This document shows positions 1 through 10,067 of a stretch of DNA of 54,220 bases, one piece after another (position 1 is the stretch's first letter; each line of letters opens with the position of its first letter). The stretch is from Gymnopilus junonius (taxonomy: Eukaryota; Basidiomycota; Agaricomycetes; Agaricales; Galerinaceae), in assembly GCA_015501075.1 (NCBI GenBank), contig JADNYJ010000237.1, positions 1-54,220 of the forward strand, given 5' to 3'. The notes under the pieces were generated by a model that worked only from the letters and a program-made list of their open reading frames with translations, was not told where the DNA came from and searched no databases. Position numbers and translations under genes: made by a program.

Positions 1-667
1 TACTATAGAGGACAGGAAGGTTGGTTAAAGCAAGGAAGTGCAAGTCTGGCACCAGCATGGTTTCAGCAGGTGCATGAGGTATGGCCTCCAATTTTTGGAA
101 GACCAACTAAAGATAAAATTACTTAATAGAAATCCAATGCCATGGAGGTGTCCTGTGAATTAAGGAAGCCTCATGCACTTGAATGGGTCAGAAGGAACAT
201 GGTAGGATCAGCCTTAATAGGGGGAATACTCAGCATCATCCATCCTGAACTTTACCAAGTTGGAGTTTGTGCCTTGAGAAGAATTGATGAATGCCCGGAG
301 TCCATTACTCATGGGGTACATCTAGCTCATGTGCTCTGGGTATGGACTTCACCATTCAGCATGTTGACAGTCATTAGCAATTGAGAAACACCCTTCCATC
401 ATGACAATGGATCAGCTCACCCATGGTTCGACATGTTAGTACCACTAGGTGCATATCAGCATGGCAGGATTGAATTGCCAGGAATCAGAATGAGGTTCAA
501 ATATGACCAAGGAACAGTCTTTGCACATTTAGGAAGACTTCTTTAGCATGGTGCAAATTGCTCCAGAGACCAGCTTGTATAGCATACTACATGTGCGAGA
601 CTGTGATCAAAGAACTCGGACTAGATATGCATCGTGGATGAATGTATCTTATTATCAGACAGAATGA
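1..667 (+). pseudogene. TET/JBP-like 2OG-Fe(II) dioxygenase remnant, 5'-truncated by the window edge
   Basis: Fungal members of this family oxidise 5-methylcytosine; the role here is inferred from the fold only. One plus frame from 142 to about 570 carries a conserved segment (GGILSIIHPELYQVG), then the metal-site block ETPFHHDNG (HxD at 397-405), a WFDMLVPLGAYQHGRIELPG stretch, and a second-His segment LL-stop-HG. The frame is cut by TGA at 382-384, just before the conserved ETPFH, and by TAG at 544-546, just before the distal His. After about 570 homology continues in another frame (VRDCDQRTRTRYASWMN), ending near 667. A further frame shift lies near 110-140. The TGA where homologues have Arg, and HHD where I expect HRD, fit CpG decay. 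KDZ-like remnants lie nearby; such genes are known to travel with KDZ transposons in Agaricomycetes. Not functional as read. Family call moderately confident. Confidence 0.6.
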
Positions 668-767
668 TCATCTAAATTTATTTGCCCCTAAATACTTAAA
701 CTACAGCCATTTCATAATATCTTCATTATCATCCTGGTCTGAGTTATCATCACCATATTCCTCACCA

Positions 768-1806
768 TCACATCTTCTTCATCTTCCATGTCCTTGTCTT
801 CAAATAGTGACCTAGCAGACTGATCAGATCCAGAACTTTCATCAGAACTTCCAGGGTGAAAATCATCGGGCACCAACATAGGTCTGCTACACTGTCCTTG
901 GAGCCCAAATCAGGTGGTGGAGTGCCGGAGTTCACTTGGTCTGGATGTACATACTGAATGTTGTAAATGCGATGCTTGGGTTTTGGTTTCATTTTGCCAT
1001 CCCACTGGACGTAATTTCGAGCATTTCTGGCGATGGCTTTCAAAATCCCGTCATGAGCATCATGTCTAGGAATGTGACTGCAATATTCTTCCAGGAGGTG
1101 TTCGGTGTCCTGGAAAGGAATCCCATGCTTTGAATGAACTTCTTCAAGGAGCTTGTAAGCTCCAAGTCATAGTGAGGAGACAGCTGCCACTTCTTCATAA
1201 ATCCTGTATTTGTGCATCAACACTTTGCTGAGCAATTTGGAGGCATTCCATTACCAACTTGATGGTTTCCCTGAGGGGACCACAAGATTTGCAAGACCCA
1301 GACACTCCACCAGATAGTGGGGTAGATTCAGACCATGGAAGGGGGATATGTGGTCATTCAGCTAAACCAGGAATATCAGTGTCTGGCTCAAGATAATGAA
1401 GATAATTATCTCTGTAAGTGGAATCACTGGTCTCAGATCCAAACATGAGCTGGTACAAGTGTCAGACTTGGAGGCTGAATGGTTAGACAAATTTTTGTGA
1501 TGTACATTATTGTAAAACTCATAGAAGTGATTAAATGTATGTTGGCAAGTCACCTGCAGAAGCATGGGGTCTCTGCATATTTCTCCAGCCACCAATAACA
1601 GTACTCATTGGTAGAATCCAACAGTTCCTGGTCTTCACATGCATTGAATTCAGAATTGATGGTGCCTGGGACCATATTATTTTCAGGTCCATGAGCCAGG
1701 TCTGTAGAGAATATATTGCAAAGATCTTGCAGTAGGTATGGGACTCAGACACGAAATCCATTGATGGTGCAATATCCAATGTGAGCCAATGCTTGCTCCT
1801 ACCCAT
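768..1806 (-). pseudogene. Conserved Agaricomycete hypothetical, decayed
   Basis: Two minus-strand segments resemble a hypothetical protein family I associate with transposon-rich mushroom genomes: an N-terminal part at 1806-1531 (SKHWLTLDIAPSMDFVSE, then LPMSTVIGGW) and a C-terminal part at 1043-768 (NARNYVQWDGKMKPKP followed by an acidic and Pro-rich tail). They are in different frames and the DNA between them (1362-1595) is only open in pieces. No catalytic motif is visible. It may be the downstream continuation of the fragment at 2191-2574, as both lie on the same strand and in a plausible order. Function unknown; the family link is from memory and needs a profile search. Confidence 0.4.
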
Positions 1807-2190
1807 TATTAGTGTAAGCTATCCAAAGTAAGAAATTTTAGCACTCACAACTTCATCTTGCATATTGAGCCGCCAGTTATAAAGTTTGTAACCCAAGTTT
1901 GCAGTCATGATAACATGCAAGGCTGTTTGATGTGAGTCATATGAACATGAAGCTTGAGTTTGGCCTCTGCCTCTCATATTTCATAGGATGAAGGATACTT
2001 GTCATCAGACAATGAAGCAAAGAGAGAATGGGGAGGCATAGTGGGATGGGGAAAGATAGATTTACAGCATTATCAGTTCTAATCTCATCAGATTGGTCAT
2101 GTGGATGTACAGTCCCAGATGCCATGTATTGGACAGAAGGATTTCAAGCTTTTTAGTGCAACTGTCAATTGCATATTTTCAGCAGGTAAT

Positions 2191-2574
2191 TTACTGTACA
2201 AGATTCCATGTAGATGTAAATGCAGTATTTAAATGTTTGAACATTGCTTCTGAGACATGCCCAAGCTCATTCCACATATCAATTTGTTTCTCTGCATATG
2301 CATGGTGGCCAGATGATAGCTGAGTTGTGGAGTCCCAATGACTTTGCCATGTTGTGGCCATGTACATGTAAAATCTTACAGTCCACTCCATTTCATGTTT
2401 GGTGAGTTCCAACTCTTCAGCCCATCTATTTTTCTGAGCTGTGCATGCAGCCAATTCAAGAAGAACTAAAATCAGAGTGAGTGCTGGAACCATAATTTTA
2501 TTTGCACTTACACTCTGTAGAATAGAGGTCATCATCTGCAGTGTTGGGTGACAAAGGGTGTTACCCATAACCAA
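2191..2574 (-). pseudogene. C-terminal fragment of a KDZ-associated or KDZ-like protein
   Basis: A 127-codon open frame contains RWAEELELTKHEMEWTVRF followed by HHAYAEKQIDMWNELG. The spacing of an EE..L..EM helix and an AYA.KQ helix resembles the helical C-terminal region of fungal KDZ-transposon proteins. The DNA upstream (2575-2745) is not open in the same frame, so only this segment is preserved. No catalytic residues are present. Alternative: the first part of the same decayed hypothetical protein seen at 768-1806. Confidence 0.4.
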
Positions 2575-2747
2575 GACAACTGGTCTGAACTCTGTCTGCT
2601 ACTGTTGGAGCACTTACAGCAGTACTCACTCAGCAAGTTGTGATGCTGCACAGTTGATGGACTTCATAGTGCTGAAAGTAGAGGAAGTCAGATGAGTGAC
2701 ATCACAACATCCAGTTGGGAACCTTGTTACTCTAGGCAAGAGGCCCT

Positions 2748-3020
2748 GTGACCCTCAACAGGGGAGCAGGGCATGGATGATCAGCCATAGTGAGTAGAGG
2801 CGAGCTCTCGAGGGGGAGTGAACAAGGATTGGCAAACTATATCATGATTATCAAAAAGTAAGTAATTCTGTTTACTAAGTAGACTACAAGTAGAATAGTA
2901 GTATAAACAGAGATAAACATAGGTCATGTAGTCCATCACAAGACTTCAAGAAAATATGTACACTGCAATTAATAAGAATGAGAAGGGCATGCAGATGATA
3001 CCTATACCCCTATTGTCACA
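2748..3020 (-). repeat. Candidate 3' LTR of a minus-strand gypsy element
   Basis: Read on the minus strand the segment begins TGTGACAATAGGGG and ends GGGTCACA, so it has TG...CA ends inside a 6 bp inverted repeat (TGTGAC/GTCACA). It lies immediately after a purine tract (3021-3038 on the plus strand). I did not find a second LTR copy in the window, so the boundaries rest on end structure only. Confidence 0.5.
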
Positions 3021-3038
3021 GTGCCCCCCCATCTGCAC
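3021..3038 (-). other. Polypurine tract before the 3' LTR
   Basis: On the minus strand the sequence contains seven consecutive G preceded by CAGAT and abuts the TGTGAC end of the LTR. This is where a plus-strand primer (PPT) of an LTR retroelement would lie. Confidence 0.5.
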
Positions 3039-4501
3039 AATCCTTAGAACTTGATCCTTCAATAAAAGAGAGATCCTGCTGCTGAGGAGTCTACTGAAGA
3101 GGTTGCTGCTATAACAGCTTTCTTCACCCATTTATGTTCCTTTTTCTTGTTAACATTGACCTGGGATGCATCTGAGAGTTGGGCTGCTAATGGTAGTGAG
3201 GAAAGTCATGTTAACAAGAATGGGGTCATCATTAACTGAACAGTCTCTAATCCAATCCATGGCATCCATGCATCTTGAGATTGACTTGAAGCTGCACTAT
3301 AAGCATCAAGAGGGACAAAATCACACCCAATATTAGTTGTATCCTCTGTATCCCTAGCAGCAATTATTCCTCAGAAGGCTGCTGTACTGAACTTGGAGAG
3401 GAATTGCAGCCAAAAAATTTGTGTTTCATCATCATAAGTATGGACCACTTGATGAATCCTGTTACAGGGTAATAAAAGCATAATATTTTGGATCCAGTTG
3501 ACAATGTCATTCCATGTAAAGAATTGTAGGGTCCATATGCACAGGTACTGAGTCTGTGAGTCTACAGTGATCTTCAAAAGTACTGATGCAGGAGGTCAAG
3601 GTCAGGATTGGTCATTTGAATTGGATTGAATGGTCAAGGAAGATTGAGCAATTTGTCCAACAAGGTCTTCATGAGTGTCTATAGCATTGTCCTCCGATCA
3701 ACTGATTAGTGCATTTTCTCTATTGCTTGTACTCCTTGAGTCATCCTCACACTTGGTCATAAAACCTAGGCACAGAAGAAGAGGAGGAGGCAAAGCCAAA
3801 CCAGCTAGGGCAGCAGGAGCCTGAAGGTGATTCCAAAGAGGAATTACTGGTTTCACCAGTTCAGAGATAAGATGAATGTCAGCAGAGGTTAGAGAAGGCA
3901 GAGAGACAGTTGGAGGAGGCATGAGCAGGGACACGCTGGGCAAGGACCAAGGTAAGTCATTGTGAGGGGTCTCGTCCTTCATAGAGACAAGATTTTCCTT
4001 CTGTTGCTGTATTCCCAGCTTTCCCAATGGGCGTTCAGCTGATAGATGTTCCAGTTGATGAGGAGGAGATGCATGGCACTGCCAGGAGGATGGACTAGGG
4101 GCATATCAAATGGGCAAAGGTGTGTGGCATGTACAATAGTAACTTGGAGAAGACCAGCAAGATGAATAAGAGAAATGAGGGGGTGACCACCTGGGAGGAG
4201 ACTGAAGCCTTGGGGGACATCAACGAGGCAGGGTAGGGCTATGAGGAGGAAGGTGAGGAGGTGACCAGTGGCTCCAGGAGCAGTAAAACCCACCATCACA
4301 GAGAGGAACACAGCAAGGGCTAAGAGAGCAGGATCACCTGTGCCCAGTGAATGGAGTAGATCCTTTGTTCCTCAAGAGAGGAAGGGGTAGATCAGCTTGA
4401 GAGGAATGGCATTCAGGGATCAGGGAAGCAATTTGCTCAGGCTGATGAATCAAGGCATTATGAGGCAGAGGAGGTGGATCATTTCTCTTCAAGGGTCATC
4501 C
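3039..4501 (-). pseudogene. Decayed minus-strand coding DNA of unknown family between the chromovirus pol end and its LTR
   Basis: Minus-strand open segments occur at 3577-3371, 4027-3698 and 4311-3979 but do not join in one frame. The 4311-3698 pair is rich in Pro, Leu and His with no motif I recognise. They continue in the direction of the 335-codon ORF upstream and may be its tail or a second cargo ORF. Nothing else can be supported here. Confidence 0.3.
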
Positions 4502-5869
4502 TCAGAATATAGGGTAATCTTGGAGAGGAGGGGAGTCAGAGGTGTGGCTCTGGGTATTGATGTAGCTGTCATTGGAGTCAAGGTCATCATTCACAAGCAC
4601 AGCTTTCTGGGTAACCTGAACAACCCTGTCAACCATTGTTTTGCCCATTGTTCCTGGGTCAGGCTTCTCCTGCAAGTAGAGCCATTCAGATTTGGGTTGA
4701 GGTGCTAGATGATGATTGGTGTTTTTGGAAAAGGGTAGGTTTGGGGCTGGTAGTCCAAACATGGAAACATCAGCTTCATAATTGACAGGGATCCATGGGG
4801 CATCCATTAGGTAGATTTTCCTACAAAGTTTCCTGTCATAGTACACTTGTTCTTCTACATCCTGCTTTTGTCCATGCTTCATGATGTAGGTTTCTCCATC
4901 CTCTCCTGTTTCATCTTCCCAGGTTGACCACTTCCTTCCCATTGAGACAGTGGCAATCAGAGGAGGTAGCAATTTCCTATTTGTCTCATTGTCATGGATA
5001 GGCTCTAAGTGAAGCAGTCTAAGGTCCTGGTAAGTGTCACCTTCAAAGCCTTGACCCTTGGGCAAGGACCTCATTCTGTCTGCAAGAGTAGTGGTCAACA
5101 TGGAGCCAGGAGGTCTGATGCCAAAATCATCCTGAACATCCCTGAGCCTTTCTCCATCCTTAGAGGTTTGTAGATCAATAGCATTCACATTGGGAGCTAG
5201 ATTCACTATAAAGGTCAAGGATGTGAAGGAGGAATGGACCTGGGGTAGCCTGCTCACACAAGCCAGATCCTGGTCAGAGTTGACTAGGTGAATCACAAAA
5301 CATAGAACTCTGCTGCACAGAAGCCACAGCCCTTCTTCCTCATCACAACCATTCAGCCAAACTCCCATAAGATGAGCACAGGCTGGGGGAACTTTGGAGA
5401 GAGAGGTAGAAGACCACTTGTTGCCAATAGCTTGAGCCATTTGACACCATGCAGACATATGTTTGATGTCTTGTTGAACTTTCACTAACTGATCGATGGG
5501 CTTCATCAAAAGTCAAGGCTTCCAATAATGCATTGATGTCACTAATGGAGCAGTAGGAAGGATGCCTCGACCACAATTCCAGGTGTGACTGATTCAAGTG
5601 TTGCCATTTGTCAACTTGTCTCCTCATCCATTCCATATGATCTCATAGCAAATCACATAACTCAGCTTGAAGTGTCCCCAATTTGGATAGTCCCCAACTT
5701 GCCATATGGCAAGTAAGGCAGAGTGTTCTGGTAGCTCAGGGTCTGGGGAAAAATGAATAAATCCCAACTGAGGCTTTTTCTGCTCATAGTGTTGAGGTGA
5801 GACAGTCAGGTTGAAGCATCCAAGATGACCATCACAATGTTGGCAGTTTTGGGGCATGTTCTTTTCCAT
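4502..5869 (-). CDS. Unrecognised protein, 335-codon ORF with out-of-frame upstream segments
   Basis: The longest ORF in the window runs from Met at 5509 to a stop at 4502. Its C-terminal half contains many charged and Trp-rich segments (WSTWEDETGEDGETY; APWIPVNYEADVSMFGLP) and ends in a Ser/Asp-rich tail. Upstream in the same direction, frames at 5636-5343 and 5869-5624 look like parts of the same protein displaced by single-base shifts; the 5624 and 5636 frames overlap by a few bases. The 5' segment has a Cys/His cluster (CQHCDGHLGCF). I do not recognise the family. It lies between the integrase/chromodomain (6590-7720) and the candidate 3' LTR (2748-3020) on the same strand, so it could be an extra ORF of that element or the remains of another gene. 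A 1 kb open frame among so many broken genes is unusual. Confidence 0.45.
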
Positions 5870-6589
5870 GTCTAAATTCTGTTTCCTGAGTTCAGGATAG
5901 AAGGCAGCTCTTTCAGAGTTCAGGGACCATATTTCCCATAGTCAGTCACCTATCTGGATTATGTGATGGGAGGAAAGCTGGAACAGAGGAAGAAGGAAGT
6001 GCATGGCTTCAGAGACTGCTGGAAGACATTCATATCTCGCCAAGCTTTGCAAATGGTTGGAGAGGAAGGTACAACTTCTGGGGGTCAAAGGAGGATTCAT
6101 CACAGAAGAGGGGAACAGAAGGGGAACAGAGGAGTCTTGCTAGAAAAGTTGTTGGTTCACTCTCACTAATGAGTCTCAAGTCATGGACTTCAGCCGAGAT
6201 CAATTCCTCCTTGAGGCCAGACAAATTACTCAGACACATTGAGACACATTGAGATCATCCATCTAGCTTAACTTCCAACAGCTGCTAGTGAGTTACCCAA
6301 GGGTCAACGGGCTAGGTGGCCAATAGGAAGGTTTGGGAGAGGTCTAATGTAACTTTTACAGTGTGGCTAGTACCTCAGGGAGGAGAGGAGCAAGGGCAGG
6401 TGGAGTTCAATGTTGACATTCAAAGTTGAGATAGGAAGGTGAACCAAACAATAAACATACTAAATTAGGAATCTCATGATAATAATGATTTAACTAATCA
6501 AATTAATTAAGGATGCAAGTTGAAAGGCATTCCTCAAGATGAGGGGAGGAATAGTGGGTTCCAGCAAAAGGTGGAGGAACCTTCAATCA
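5870..6589. other. No supportable gene
   Basis: Short frames on both strands only. The part at 6420-6530 is AT-rich. I found no LTR ends, tandem repeat or RNA gene here. Confidence 0.5.
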
Positions 6590-7720
6590 GCCAAAATAAG
6601 TAGCTTGGCAGGATTCTTCTTTGACAGAGAGGTGAGATATTCTCTTTTAAGTTCAGGGGTATTGCATAGGTCATATTTGGAGACCCAAGAGTCACCAGCT
6701 GGTCCATACCCAGCCCATCACACAAGGAACAAGCATTGATTGCCCCTTTTTTTCCAGTTAACTTGTGGCCTAGTATAGATTCAACTTCATATTCCAGAGT
6801 AGCTAGGAAATCTCAGGTTGATGGAAGAACAGATCTTTCTCCCAACTCAGAAGGCAAAGGCTTGTACTTTCATAGATGATGGATGTTAATGACAGGATGC
6901 ATAGGGAAGAAGTCTGGTAACCTTAGCCTGTAAACCATGGGATTGATCCTTTCCATGACTTCAAAAGGTCCTATCATTTTCTGCACTAGCTTCTTACCCA
7001 TCCCAGCTATGTCAACTAGTTTCAGGGTGTGAGGATTTATGAGCACAAAATCACCTTCCTTGATTTCATCAGGTAGCCTCTTTCCTTTGTTAAAAGCTTT
7101 GGCTTGCTTTTCTTGTGCCAACACCAAGGCATCATGAGCTGCATTTCATAGTAAGTTCACAGATGTTACAAAGTCCTCAGCCTTTTGACTAGGGAGGTAA
7201 GAATGGGAGAAGGGATCCAGTTCCTTGAGTAAAGCACCAATGAGTACAGAGGGTTTATATCCAAAGAAAAGGTAATTGGGTGCATATGTGGTTGATGAGT
7301 GCATGGCAGAGTTATATGCAAAGGCTAAAACACTAAGACAATCAGCCCAAGAAGATCTGTTTTTGGTGACATAGGCTCTCAACATTTGTTCTAGAGTAGC
7401 ATTTAAAATCTCAGTTTGGCCATCTGTTTGAGGATGATGTGAAGATGACAAAGCCATGAGGGACCCATAGTGCACTACCACAGACTTCCAAAAATCTGTT
7501 GCCCATCTCTTATCTCTGTCAGCAATGATGCATTCAGGTAATCCATACACATTAACTACTTGTTCCACAAAGAGTTTAGTGAACCCATCTTGTGAGAGTG
7601 TATCATGGGTAGCTATAATAATAGTGAACTTGGTCAACTTGTCAACTATGACCAAAACAGTGAGGATGTCTGGGATCTGGAATGTCTATAATCAATGCCT
7701 TTGCCAAACAGACAAACAAG
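6590..7720 (-). pseudogene. Ty3/gypsy chromovirus integrase core, C-terminal domain and chromodomain
   Basis: At 7655-7146 the integrase catalytic core is readable: TKFTIIIATH, then IADRDKRWATDFWK (second Asp), then SSHHPQTDGQTEILNATLEQ with the catalytic Glu. Next, 7127-6870 gives the post-core domain (LPDEIKEGDFVLINPH, GPFEVMERINPMVYRLRLP, HPVINIHHL). From about 6830 to 6600 comes a chromodomain-like stretch (YEVESILGHKL, then PNMTYAIPL in another frame). The reverse transcriptase that should lie upstream, above 7720, is absent, so the element is 5'-truncated. The core frame has no internal stop, but a stop or shift separates it from the C-terminal domain. Chromodomains in this position direct integration to marked chromatin. 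Confidence 0.85.
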
Positions 7721-8000
7721 ACCACTTCTGATTGACTTTACTGATTGAGCTCTCATGTCAATTTTCCTTGGATTTTCCTCTCCTATCTGTAATGTTAGCT
7801 CACAATCCTAGCTTGCAAAATGATTGAGCTTTATGAGATACATCTATTCATCGAATTGGATAGATAGAAAGTTGGTTGAGAGCTTCAAGAATGAATGAAT
7901 GTGAGGCTAAGGTATTCTCCCTATCTTGCAGTTGTGAGCTGACATTCTCTTCATAGCTGTCATTCAAGGTAATGGTAAATACTTCAAGATTTGAATTGGA
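7721..8000. other. No supportable gene
   Basis: Between the truncated integrase and the tandem repeat I see no gene, repeat or RNA signal. Confidence 0.5.
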
Positions 8001-8270
8001 TCATATGGAGTGCACTTTCAACTCTCAAGTTCCAGATAGTGATAACACTGATAAGTGGTAAGTACTCATTGCTTGAATAGTGCACTTTTAGCTCTCAAGT
8101 TCCAGATAATGATAATGCTGAAGTAGTCAGTACTTTGCCTTGTTGCAATAGGATCATGGATCATATGCCATGCACTTTTAGCTCTCAAGTTCTGGATGGC
8201 AGATAGTGATAATAATACTGACAAGTAGTAAGTCCTTTGCCTTGTCACAATAGGACCATTTACCATGTCA
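8001..8270. repeat. Three degenerate tandem copies of a 70-98 bp unit
   Basis: Each copy starts at TGCACTTT followed by AGCTCTCAAGTTC or a close variant, then a GATAATG/GATAATA-rich part and GTAAGT..CTTTGCCTTG. Copies begin near 8011, 8081 and 8171. Copies 2 and 3 share an ending with CAATAGGA and the first copy lacks it. The array lies just upstream of the KDZ-type gene. Confidence 0.75.
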
Positions 8271-8339
8271 AAAGCTTTCAAAGGCCTCCAAACTCACCTC
8301 TTTGGCCCACAGAACTCAAGTCTCAAGATGAGCCAGCTT

Positions 8340-9727
8340 TGCTGAGTTGTTAACTTCTTGGATGACTATGCTAGAACAAAGCAACAACCCATCTCGATAA
8401 CTTTTGACCAAATTACCAGCTTCATTGCTTATGCTTCATGTCTTAAGGACTCTATTCTGCTTGTCCAACCATCGACATACACCATTGCTCACCTCCTGAT
8501 TCTGTCTCCAGCAATTGAGCTGTTCCTTTCTGAAGCATGTGGAATCCCCTTCAATTGTATCACAGGCTTTGGTCAGCACTTGCAGATGTCACTTGGGAAT
8601 ACACAATTTCAATTTTCTTCTTTGGACCATGACTTTGAAACTGCATACTGCAAATTTGAACATGTCAAAGGAATAGGTGAGCCATTTTCAATGTTTTTTT
8701 GACTAGATTGAACTTATAGCAAAAATTTAGCATACTGGACCATATCACTGCCTTCCCATTACTGCCAGAACACAAGTTGTCCATGCTCTAGGTGACTAAT
8801 GCTCAAGAAGTGTGAGATATGGAATTCTGTGCTTTTCACAGCTAACCAAGGCACAAATACCTGTCTTCTCTTTACACCTTTATTTGTGAATGTATGTCCT
8901 GTGACCTGTCTGCTGCAATAGCCAGAATTTGCACTGACTTGACACTTTTACAGTTTGCAAGGTAAATTACCACCACAACTTCCAGGTTGTCAAAGGCCAA
9001 CAGAAGTACTACGAGGGAGTTCCAGATATAATACAAGTGGGTGAACATCAGTTTGCAGAACACAGGTTCATCAACCTCTGGATATCCATGATGCTTCTCT
9101 CATGGACTTCTGCCACAAATTGTGTGAGGCTGTACAACATGTCCATCAATACCAATGAGCTCATGACATGGCAATTTAATCTTACTGTCACAACTGAGCA
9201 TGTCTGGGACACTTTTACAATTCTGAGCCTCCTAAAAGATTGCACACAGCAGATGTGGACTCTGGTCAACCCTCACAGAGGATCAGTAAGAGATCGATTC
9301 TCAGAAGCAGTCCACCTTTGGAAACAACTGCTTTCACCTTTACAGTCAGCTAGAACTTTTTCACTACTGCACAAAATGCACTTGAATCTATGAGAGTGCA
9401 TATTCATACAATTAATTGTTGCTACAAATAGCTTACTCAGGATCACTGCTGACCCTCTATGAAAGGTCTCTGTCATTGTCATCGATGGCATCACTGTTGG
9501 CCATCCTTGCTGCAGTGTTCCAAATTGTAAAGTGAGCCTCGACAACAATCAGCATAGGTGAGCAGTCAATAATATGCTAGAGGCAAACATGCTCACCATT
9601 CCCTAGGTTCTGTCTGGACCATTTGAATCAGGATAACATATGTGTGGTCATTGGCTGCTCTAATCCCATAGTGCCAGGTAAACAATGCTGTGCCCTTCCT
9701 AATCACTGAGCAATAGAGACCATCCAT
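8340..9727 (+). pseudogene. KDZ transposon gene with CxC5/CxC6-type Cys-cluster region, 5' part
   Basis: The segment at 8358-8702 resembles the N-terminal part of KDZ-associated proteins (LSPAIELFLSEACGIP). From about 8960 the conserved block NYHHNFQVVKGQQKYYEGVP leads into GEHQFAEHRFINLWISMM, SWTSATNCVRLYNMS and TTEHVWDTFTILSLL. Further on come VIVIDGITVGHPCCSVPNC and, after an intron (9556-9605, GTGAGC...CCTAG), NICVVIGCSNPIVPGKQCC. These Cys pairs are the cysteine clusters described for KDZ transposases. Frames are broken by several stops and by frame changes around 8700-8960. The reading frame at 9727 continues at 13307 after the hAT insertion, giving ..AIETIH then TDHGQAQFQLKEH. Pseudogene; family call strong. 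Confidence 0.8.
9720..9727. repeat. 8 bp target-site duplication, left copy of hAT-1
   Basis: CCATCCAT here is identical to 13307-13314. It directly precedes the terminal repeat TAGGGACT. Confidence 0.9.
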
Positions 9728-10067
9728 TAGGGACTAGCATGGATAAATCCATATCCAAAATGCTGAACCCACAGTTTGCAGTTTGGTTAATGGCCTAACT
9801 GCAGATTGATCCAGGTGGCAGTGCTTCACAGAGCTGAGTTTGCATTTCGAGATGTCTGGACCTTCAAGCTGATGTATTTCACTCAATTCTGGGCCATTTT
9901 TCTCAAATTTATATATGTCAGAAAGCCATAAACAAGTAGAATTTAGTGCTAGCAAGTACAAAAACAAAATACAAATACAATTCTCAGTACTGTGAATTTT
10001 AATTTGATTTCAGACAATTTCTGGGTTTGATAAGCTTTTCTTTACAGGCAAGTTGATCAAGAGTTGA

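Larger units (their letters stand above)
2748..7720 (-). mobile_element. 5'-truncated minus-strand chromovirus (Ty3/gypsy), with unknown ORF before the 3' LTR
   Basis: Components in minus-strand order: integrase and chromodomain (7720-6590), about 3.5 kb containing a 335-codon ORF, a polypurine tract (3021-3038) and a candidate LTR (2748-3020). Joining them into one element is inference. The long gap between chromodomain and PPT is atypical and could reflect a nested insertion. Confidence 0.45.

Noticed and set aside
8001..8270. CRISPR array
   Set aside because: Copies are tandem, degenerate, without unique spacers, in eukaryotic DNA.
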